In this document: positions 56,457-64,000 of the stretch, piece after piece
How the letters are laid out: the number at the start of each line of letters is the position of its first letter
How positions within the stretch are numbered: position 1 is the first letter of the stretch
NCBI GenBank assembly: GCA_003439945.1
Contig: QVRM01001405.1
Location: 122,131-186,130, forward strand
Origin: Dermanyssus gallinae
Lineage: Eukaryota; Arthropoda; Arachnida; Mesostigmata; Dermanyssidae
Direction: 5' to 3'
Length of the DNA stretch: 64,000 bases
Translations under genes and position numbers: made by a program
The notes under the pieces: generated by a model
What the model saw: the letters and a program-made list of their open reading frames with translations, nothing else
Databases searched by the model: none
Told to the model about the DNA's origin: nothing

Positions 56457-56892
56457 AGCTTAGTTATTCGGCAACTACGTAACGCAGCATCATCACTTAC
56501 GTACAAAAATGATGGGCATTTACTATTGCCTAATAAATACGGTTCTGCACATAAATGCTTCCACGCAAGACATAGCGACAAATCGATTTTTTTGATTTTT
56601 TGATTTTGGCTATTCGCTAGCTTGCGTCGGGTGCCATTCAGACTATGCACAAATTCCAGGCGAACACGCCTATATGATCGGTTCCTTTATGCATGGACTG
56701 GTTCTCCCGCAAACGTAGATATTGCACAACTACGTAGGAGAAAGAAAAACAGAATAAATACTTTTATAAATTTATTCCCCACTCCTAAACAAAACGTTTC
56801 CGCTCCCTTATTTCACTGGGAAAAAATATTTTTATGTCGAGTTCTACCAAACCTTAAAATAAGTACGTACGATATATGATACACCCTGTATA
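56455..56892. mobile_element. Foldback element copy 3 (right arm only)
   Basis: Runs from GAGCTTAGTTATTCGGCAAC (inner-arm segment) through CTATTCGCTAGCTTGCGTCG, TTCTCCCGCAAACGTAGATA and GTCGAGTTCTACCAAACCTT to the outer end ACACCCTGTA at 56892. It is the reverse complement of the left arms of copies 1 and 2. Both edges touch (TA)n (56420-56454 and 56895-56924). It gives the complete outer terminus, TACAGGGTGTAT on the complementary strand. Confidence 0.85.

Positions 56893-56894
<2 letters not shown>

Positions 56895-56924
<30 letters not shown>
56895..56924. repeat. (TA)n array at foldback terminus
   Basis: TA units begin within three bases of the CCCTGTA end of foldback copy 3. Confidence 0.95.
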
Positions 56925-56926
<2 letters not shown>

Positions 56927-56999
56927 CGTCACCTTATTGGCTGTGAGCTTTCAGCGAACTTAGAGCAGGCTCGTCAAGCGAAACGCAGTAGAAAGTAGT

Positions 57000-57900
57000 T
57001 AGGCTGAATGAAAGAGGGGGGTGAGTAAGAAAATAAGAATGATACGAGAGAGGGAAGGGGCTAGGTAGGGGGAAGAGAGAGAGGCAGGGGGTGATTCTTA
57101 CCGGTTGTTGCGGTTGCTATACTCGGCGGAAGAGAGAGAGAGGGAGAGGAGCAGCTGATCGAGCCGGTCTGGTCTCGGGACGGCGGAGCATGGTGACGCG
57201 GCCGCAATACGAAGCCGGGCCGAGTCGGACGGGGGGCGGGGGCTGGGGAGGAGGCTTCTTCTTCTCCCCCCCAACCCCCGTTCCCACCTCGGATGCTGTG
57301 GCTTCTGCTGCTGCTGCTGCCGCCGCCGTTGCTTCTTCGCGTTTCGCTTGCAGAAGCGTCGCGGTGGCAGATCAGCCAGCAGCAAAGTGCTATCTATCCC
57401 CACTCTATCTGCCGATCTGTCGAGGGGGCTACGACAAGGGAGTGGGGTGTGAGACGCCTCTTCCGGACGGATCCCGATCAAAGGCAGGCAGGCAGACAGG
57501 CAGGTAACCAAACCACCACCGGCCCATGATGAGTAGTCATCGTCGTAGCAGAAGTTGTTGGATGATGACGACTTCGCCCTCGGCTGGCTGTGAAACAACT
57601 CCTGACACACCGGCAAAAGGGTGGTTGGTGGTCGGTGGTCGTTCGTGGTGGCGACCGTGGTGTAAAAATTGCTGCCTGACGAAATCTGAACCCCCCGAAA
57701 CATACTCATTATCACTTCATGCAATGTTGATGATGATGATGGTGATGCTGATGACAACAACAGCAACAACAACAACAACAACCGCAACAGCAACAACAGC
57801 AACAACTACAGCAACTACAGCAACTACAACTACAACAACAACAGCAACATCAACATCAACAACAACACACGCTAAGATGTTGTTACCGACAGTGACCCAC
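57000..57900. other. GC-rich purine-tract and CAA/CTG block
   Basis: GA-rich at 57005-57150, G-rich at 57230-57260, CTG/CCG at 57305-57335, GAT at 57728-57750 and CAA/ACT at 57757-57870. A 235-codon minus-strand ORF (57098-57805) begins in the CAA array (poly-Leu) and shows no domain. CpG is frequent. This could be a host 5' region but no exon can be defined. Confidence 0.6.
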
Positions 57901-59165
57901 AATGAAACAGGGACAAGCAGCCAAGTTTATCCCCCTCTGTCCTCCAGGATTTCACTTTTTTTCTATATCGATTCGGACCAGTGGCGTGCCGGGATAGCGA
58001 GCGGATTCGAAGCTCCGTCCTCCCTCGTTGATAGAAAAGTAAGGGAAACCTTCATGACTCAAGTACGACGTCTACGTGTTGCCTTCTCGTTCAATCTGCG
58101 GCAGTTCTCACTTTGTTCTGTTCATTCATAATTGTTGCACGAAAGCCTCAGAGTTCGCAGAGTGGCAGCTGCAATGCAGATAGATACCTCCGTGGTTTAA
58201 GCCGTTAGAGGGCCGCAATGGCCGTTATGTACGTCGTTGTCTGCCATTGTAAAAGGCCGCGCTAAAAAAGGTTCAACGTCAGGCAACGCCAGTCTTGGCG
58301 AATCGTGAGCCGATATTGATCGCGACTTAACCATTGGCTAGATCCAAATCAATGTGGTATTTGTGCTACAAACAGAAAAGTTCTTAAATCTAAGAAGACC
58401 GACAACAGTGATTTGCGCCATAGACACGCTTTATACAATTTTAGACACGCTGTAGATACAAGTAAGTTTTCAGAAAGCAATCGTTATCATACAAACGAAC
58501 GTTAAAACATTGTGGATTATCTTTGCTCCAACTTAACTTGAAAGCTACTAGAAAAACCTTAACGAATCTAAATCCAAGTAAAAAACCCAGGCTAATTAGC
58601 AGGGTCATGGTCCATACTTGGTCATAATTAATTACGCGATCAATTTACACAAACTGAAAACAACAACATGTGAAGCTCATCCACATATGTTTGCCATAGC
58701 AGGATAATTTCCATAATCTGGCCAAAATGTTTGGGTTCTGTCTTCGTAATGTTCCAGACGCTGCTGTTTCTGTGTTGGCGCCGAAAAACTACATGACGCA
58801 GGAAAAGCTAAGAGTTTAAAAGGGTTATTCAAACCGAGCGACGCAAAAGGCTTAAAAATTATTCTGCGCTCAAAACTAAATATGCATCTTTATCATTGTG
58901 TAGTGAGAAAAATCAGCACAACAGCTTTTGCAAAGCGACCGCGAGAAAGAGAAAGAAACAGAGGGAAAGAGATCAAGAGAAGTTACCTCATTGAAAAGAA
59001 GATGTGTGTGCTAAAATCCAACCCAGTAATGAATAGCTGTATCTTTGTTGATGTTTGGGTAAAAAAAATCGAATCGGCTCTCGCAGAGACAACAGTATGA
59101 GAAAATGGCGAACAATTTGCCGTACTAAAATTGAGCTGCCGACAGTTATTTTGTGCTACCTAGAG
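57901..59165. other. No gene seen
   Basis: Unique-looking sequence; a 72-codon ORF at 58882-59100 is basic and partly GA-repeat-derived. Confidence 0.45.
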
Positions 59166-59169
59166 ACAT

Positions 59170-59570
59170 GACTAAGCGCACTAGAGTGTTTGAAGGAGCT
59201 TCGAGCAGCCGTCGAGGATTAAAACCTAGTCCTAGGATGTGTATGAATGGTACGAGGATTTTCGAACTAAGCATTTACATTTGTGTGACAAGTCCCGTAA
59301 TAGACGTCCAAAAAGAGCAACAAATGAGGCTCATGCGAAAGCTACGATTGGCAAAATCGTACACAACAATTGCTTTGCTAGAGAAAACTTTGGACCTTAC
59401 ATATATATATATAGTATGGAGAATACAGTGTCTCTATTAAAGTCCCGGTCGCAATGGTCAGACGTTGGAGAGCGTGCACCCACAAAGGTAAAGCGCCAAC
59501 GGTCAGCTTGCAAAGTTATGGTTGTTAGATTCTTCTCTAGGACTGAAGTTGCTATTTTCCGATGAAAAAA
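59170..59570 (+). pseudogene. mariner-like transposase relic, internally deleted
   Basis: Plus-strand frame 59239-59565: YEWYEDFRTKHLHLCDKSRN then RRPKRATNEA aligns with VYRWYKMFSEAREDVNDEER / GRPSTSTTDE of the 5.2 kb mariner. Further on, KSRSQWSDVGERAPTKVKRQ then RSACKVMVVRFFS aligns with SSQWKLPHEPRPKKARQVRS / NVKVLLTVFFD. The part between, including the first catalytic Asp block, is missing or replaced by a short (TA)n at 59401-59414. No HHDN or SPDL block is found downstream. It is an older, different lineage. Confidence 0.55.
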
Positions 59571-59574
59571 AATA

Positions 59575-60017
59575 GTTCAGGCCTGTTCGGCCACCTGGAC
59601 ACAGATGTTTAGAGGTTCACAGGTGGCGGGGTAGCAGAAAGCTCGCAACTTCACCAGTTTGCGACTATCAAACGAACAGATTGCCAGCTGGACAACTTAA
59701 ACATACATTCAGGGTGTCACTGTCACATTGTTGTGCTTCAATTACAGATTCGGCCTGATTTCGGCGATCACCCCAGTAACTGTCACTACCTCGCCCCCTC
59801 GGCCAGAGCTCGCGCCCCGAAGTGCGTTGCCATGAGTAGTGGCTGTTGTGGGGATGGCGGCATTGTGGTGGACTCGTGAGAGTCATATCTCCGTTACCGT
59901 TGTCTCTGCTGCTCTCAGCCGGTTAGTTGGTGAATCTGTCGCCATTACACAACCCACAACTAAAACTCATCGCCTTGTAACAACCGTTATTAGGCGGACG
60001 TCGGAGGCGCCCCTGCT
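59575..60017. other. No gene seen
   Basis: GC-richer unique-looking sequence. Confidence 0.5.
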
Positions 60018-60170
60018 GCTGTTGCTATGGAACTGATGATAATGCTGCTGCTGCTGCTGCTACTGATGATGACAAGAGTGATGATGATGGCGATGCTGAT
60101 GAAGATGGCGATGCTGATGATAATACGAAAGGTGACGATGATGATGGTGCTAGTGGTGAAGCTGATGACG
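60018..60170. repeat. CTG/GAT trinucleotide block
   Basis: Mixed CTG and GATGAT units giving Met/Leu or Ser-rich ORFs. Confidence 0.85.
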
Positions 60171-60375
60171 GTTGCGGGGGCGGGTAACCAGGAACAGAGT
60201 ATGGTGCCATCGTATGCATGCCGTGCCCTCGTATCTGTCCGCTCTATGTAAGTCGTCGACGTCAATGCATGTGCCGATGTGTGGTGGTATTTTATTCTAT
60301 TCTGTGGTGGCTGCCACACCAGCATATAGCCATAGAGGATATGTGCATGCATGTTTGCGTGTCTGTGCGCGTGTA

Positions 60376-60380
60376 TATAC

Positions 60381-60477
<97 letters not shown>
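60376..60477. repeat. (TA)n array, longest in window
   Basis: About 100 bp with a single TATGTATA interruption near 60398. Confidence 0.97.
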
Positions 60478-60478
<1 letters not shown>

Positions 60479-60599
60479 TATAGGCCTGCCTGGCCTAACG
60501 AACCTGAACCCCCAAAAGCGTGGCGGCGCTAAATGGCAACCCCACCACGGAATGAGAAAACAAAGCCAGTGGGTGGCTGGCTGGGCTGTAGCGGCATAT

Positions 60600-61520
60600 C
60601 TATGTACTTCAAGCTAACAGCAGCAACAACAACAGCAGCAGCATCATCATCACCACGACCACCGCCGCCGCCGCCACCACCATCACCACCAAGATCAGCT
60701 ATGGCTGAACACATTAACCCAAACAAGGGGGCCACTTCGCTCGCCGGCCGGGCGGCGAACCGACGTTAAGAGGAGAAAGAAGCTTCCCGCCCGATTTTTG
60801 CTGTGACTTGCTGAGCTTGTTGGCTGACGCGACTAACTGGTGGCAGTTCTTGTTGCTGTTGTTGCTGCTGCTGCTGCTGGTGATGATGATGATGATGATG
60901 TTGTTTCTGGCACGACCTTCGAGTCATCTTCGAGCAAAGAAGTGCGAAGAAGTCGTAAATAGTAGTGATGCAGAGGGAAGGTGACATTTTTATGGCACCG
61001 ACCGACGAACGGCCACCATGACTACTGCCACATCTTTTTATTTTCTTTTCCTCTCATTCCTCGTCCTCGCCCTCCTCGTGCACCCCCTCCTGTGTCTTCT
61101 TTTTCTTCGTTTTCATTTTCTTCTTCTTCTTATTATTAGTTTCCTCTTTTTCTTCCGCGTCTCCATCTTCTCTCCATCTACGTAGCCGCGCGTCAACAAG
61201 CCAGTACCAGTAAACACGACGACAACAACAACAACAACAACAGCAACAACAACAACAGCAACAACAACAACAACAGCAACAACAACGACAACAACAACGG
61301 CAACAACAACAACATCATTATTGCCGCTGCCACCAAGTCAACTAGCGTCAACAGGCGCCGATCGCCGCGTCATCGTCGTGTTTCGCAGTTACAAACGCGC
61401 GGAATCAATCCATCGAGTACGTTCTTAGTTTTAAGTCAACCAGCCTTAAGCAACGCTTGTTCTGGCTGGCTGTCACCTTCCTACTACTGCTGCTGTTGCT
61501 GGCCCGGGAAGGCCGCGACT
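60600..61520. other. GC-richer low-complexity block
   Basis: CAG/CAA and CCG/CAC at 60615-60690, TTG/CTG/GAT at 60848-60905, pyrimidine-rich 61035-61165, then CAA at 61221-61313. No domain recognised. Confidence 0.6.
61221..61313. repeat. (CAA)n with CAG interruptions
   Basis: About 90 bp; regular CAG interruptions every 12-18 bp. Confidence 0.95.
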
Positions 61521-61655
61521 GTTGACTTGTCATTTTTTGATTCTATATTTTAGTGTCGTTGTGCAATTGTGCTCATATACTCAGATCATCTCGAACATTA
61601 TTACTGTCGCTGAGCTTCAAAGGCCGAGAACGGCTAACCGCATCATTTAGACGGT

Positions 61656-61660
<5 letters not shown>

Positions 61661-61692
<32 letters not shown>
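61661..61692. repeat. (TA)n array
   Basis: About 16 TA units. Confidence 0.95.
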
Positions 61693-61697
<5 letters not shown>

Positions 61698-61699
61698 CT

Positions 61700-63205
61700 T
61701 ATATATACGTGAGTCATTATGTAAACAAACTACTTACTTGGCTTTTTTCTAGTTCCACTAGAAATATCCTGTTCATTCGAATGGAACAAAAAGTTAGAAC
61801 ACGGCTGGACTAAATATGCAGGGCTCCAACGAAACGACGTCAGGAGATAAATACATGCTTCGTAATTATTTGGACACAAAAGTTGAATCATTTTGTTCTC
61901 TCTGTTGCTATAACAAACTGTGTTTACATAACAGCAGATTGGAGAAACGCCACTAGACAAGTCGAATTAGCATAGTCATCGTTTGAGTTTCTCAAATTTC
62001 ACTGGGTTTTTTTCTAGCCAGAAATCTGAGCACAATCCGCAGCGCATCTATACGAGCGACAGGTAGACTGTTTGTGGTGATTTAGGCTCTTCTGAGCGTT
62101 GGCTCCGGGTTGCGAAATATATATATATATATATAATATGCGCATTTAATAAAGAATTTTCTGTTACTAATTGCCATGGTGGTTCGATTTGTGATATGAT
62201 TACCGTAAGCCGTTTTCGCAGCTCCCCGATGTCGGATTCCCATAGAGTCCCCTATAAACAGAGACGGGAACATTAACGGCCTCGCCTGACTTCCCCGTGG
62301 TGGGAAGAAATACGAGTTTGGTGGGTTTATCTCACACTAGTTACTAATAGCGGTCAGCCATGCAACGAAATGAACATGTACCATGTATTCCCATAACCTC
62401 CCATTAACAGAAAAGTGCAGATTGTACGTTAGCCACTAACGTCCCCACTTCTGTTAGCATGCTTTATGGGTATCTGATTATCGAGGGGCGGCGGAAAACG
62501 GCTTACCGTAATCATATGACAAACCGAACCAGTATATGAGTTTCCTTTATGAGCGTAATAGCAAATGTTTAATGCAATAAACGTAAATATAACAAGTGAG
62601 GTACAATCATCGGATCTCAATAATTGCAACTGCAATAATTGCAAACTGTTCAAAAGGATCTTTGCAAACTCAATACGACGATTCTTCTTTCGGTAGACAC
62701 GTTGGATATTATTCAGATGAAGCTAAATTTTCTTCCAAGCACACTAGTGTATCATTCCGCCATTTTCAAGAACTAGCGAAACCTGTCGACCTTAATTGAC
62801 AATCTATAGTCACACAATAATGATGCTATGAATGTAGTACTTACTGTAAATAGTATGCAATTTGATAGTTAAAGACATAGTATAATGACGACTGAATGTT
62901 ATAGGATTGTGCGTCGAACATCACGGTCACGCGCCAATGCTGCACGTAAAGGTACCGTGTCTTCGGCTAAATCCTCCCCCCGTCGGTGCACCATGGGCTA
63001 AATCGTTGTAGATTAACCGTTTTTGAGATTTGCATCAATTCGCTGCTGTTGTTGTTAGTGGTGATGGTGGTCACTCGTCACATGCTAGTGACAAGCTTGT
63101 CAATGATTTGTTCATTCATTTATTTGGGAATTCAAGAGTCTAACTGTGCTAGCACGTAGCAAACTTTAACTGGAACTATGCGGCTATCTTTTACGGCGGC
63201 GGATC
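61700..63205. other. No gene seen; short (TA)n at 62117-62135
   Basis: About 1.5 kb of AT-leaning unique-looking sequence. ATAATTGCAACTGCAATAATT near 62.62 kb is a small imperfect palindrome. Confidence 0.5.
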
Positions 63206-63209
63206 GAAT

Positions 63210-63216
63210 GATAATG

Positions 63217-63262
<46 letters not shown>
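63210..63262. repeat. (TAA)n array
   Basis: About 17 TAA units after GATAATGATAA; the SINE-B3 head begins 19 bp further on. Confidence 0.96.
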
Positions 63263-63280
63263 GAACAGTACTAAAAGTTT

Positions 63281-63470
63281 ACCGAGCAAAATGGCTTAGT
63301 GGCAAAATATATTTGCCTTGCATTCGGGAGGCCTGGGTTCGAAACCCAGACCGGCCAGTCCTAAATTGGTTTTCATGGCTCCGAATTTAAACAAGGTGAA
63401 TGCCGGAGTGGACTAAAAATCGAGCATGATCGGGAAAAAACTGGGAGCACAGATGTCTCAACAAAAAGAG
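63281..63470 (+). mobile_element. SINE-B copy B3 (tRNA-derived, most complete)
   Basis: Head ACCGAGCAAAATGGCTTAGT (box A region TGGCTTAGTGGCA), box B GGTTCGAAACC, CAGACCGGCCAGTCCTAAAT, TTTTCATGGCTCCGAATTT, AACAAGGTGAATGCCGGAGT, and a tail GAGCATGATCGGGAAAAAAC. It defines the full SINE-B layout used to recognise B1, B2 and B4. Confidence 0.88.
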
Positions 63471-63474
63471 ATGG

Positions 63475-64000
63475 TGCATTACCATCCAACCCCCATAAAA
63501 AAAATAATAATAATCATCATAATAATATTAGTGAACGCCACTAGTTGAGCCGCGACGGATCCGATAACGATGAACGAAAATCTGTTTACGTCGTCTACGC
63601 GGTGAAGTCCAGAAAGCTTACCGAGACGGACCTCACCGAATACCCCACTCTGCCTCCTCACCCTATTATCTCTACGTAGACGTAGAACTTGCGCGACGGT
63701 AGTAACTATTAGTAGTCGTAGTAGCAGCGGCGGCAGGGAGAAGAGAGAGAAGGACAACAACCTCGTTGTCTCGTCGACCCGGCTCGACGGTCTGACCGCG
63801 TGGTCAATCTTCATCCTGTGTGTCTGTGTGTGTGTGTGTGGAGATCGTGCCAATGAAGTGTTGTTTCTTTTTCTTCTGCTTGTTAACACACTCGATTCAC
63901 CAGTGCTGCCATCACGGCTCCTATCACCTATCGTATTCGTATTTGGCCGAAACACGCGGCGGCGGCACCGGCTGAGCTGAACAAGTCGACTTGAAGCTAC
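63475..64000. other. No gene seen; GT-rich and low-complexity
   Basis: ATA/ATC repeats at 63500-63530, GTA/GCG repeats near 63705-63735 and (GT)n at 63818-63840. The 158-codon minus-strand ORF at 63479-63955 lacks a recognisable domain. Confidence 0.45.

Noticed and set aside
57098..57805. 235-codon minus-strand ORF, the longest frame in the window
   Set aside because: It begins in a CAA array (poly-Leu), has biased Ser/Arg/Gln content and no domain; a GC-rich low-complexity block opens frames by chance.
60218..60532. ORFs with Ile-Tyr repeats
   Set aside because: Direct translation of (TA)n arrays; the same applies near 3.4, 9.4, 21.7 and 56.4 kb.

Overview
This window reads as a repeat-dense, intergenic or intronic stretch of an animal nuclear genome. 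I found no intact host gene. The evidence for an animal, most likely an arthropod, is a mariner (DD34D) transposon, R1-type, CR1/Jockey-type and RLE-type non-LTR retrotransposon relics, tRNA-derived SINEs and very abundant long (TA)n, (TAA)n and (CAA)n arrays. A chelicerate such as a mite or tick is a guess from the look of the RT relics and cannot be proved here. No operons, ribosome binding sites, prophages or CRISPR arrays are present.

Layout. 1-4.6 kb: end of an R1-type endonuclease relic, a long-armed foldback element, an acidic/GAT-repeat block and a 159-codon unassigned ORF. 5.0-6.3 kb: an almost intact mariner with TIRs and one nonsense codon. 6.5-8.0 kb: CAA, GAGA and purine-rich tracts. 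8.4-9.7 kb: a decayed non-LTR element cut up by (TA)n. 10.4-16.5 kb: SINEs and a decayed CR1/Jockey-like element (EN and RT on the minus strand). 18.1-20.7 kb: R1-type relics interleaved with SINEs. 24.1-25.9 kb: pieces of three retroelement types. 22.4-23.3 and 28.5-31.7 kb: GC-richer low-complexity blocks. 33.1-38.4 kb: the densest retroelement nest. 41.0-42.4 kb: an R1-type RT pseudogene. 42.8-47.2 kb: low complexity. 47.5-52.6 kb: SINEs, 28S-rDNA-like repeats and an RLE retroelement tail between two (TAA)n arrays. 53.2-61.5 kb: CAA/CAG-rich blocks, a third foldback copy and a mariner relic. 63.3 kb: a SINE.

How the parts relate. Four groups of mobile sequence recur. (1) A non-LTR family, called here the CxC family, has a YADD RT and a Cys/His tail (copies near 8.4, 25.5, 33.1 and perhaps 36.2 kb). 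(2) A family with a C-terminal restriction-like endonuclease (RLE) domain has copies near 24.2, 34.7, 38.0 and 49.0 kb. (3) R1-type elements lie at 0, perhaps 4, 18.6, 19.3 and 41 kb. (4) A palindromic foldback family lies at 0.6, 34.4 and 56.5 kb next to (TA)n. Three tRNA-derived SINE families (A, B, C) are scattered on both strands. The most informative locus is 34.39-36.07 kb, where a 753-bp RLE retroelement tail sits inside a foldback element with a readable target-site duplication, and the uninterrupted equivalent site is visible in the copy at 0.6-1.36 kb. The most unexpected signal is a triplicated segment at 48.60-48.85 kb matching the 28S rRNA sequence around the R2 insertion site, about 170 bp upstream of an RLE-type retroelement tail.
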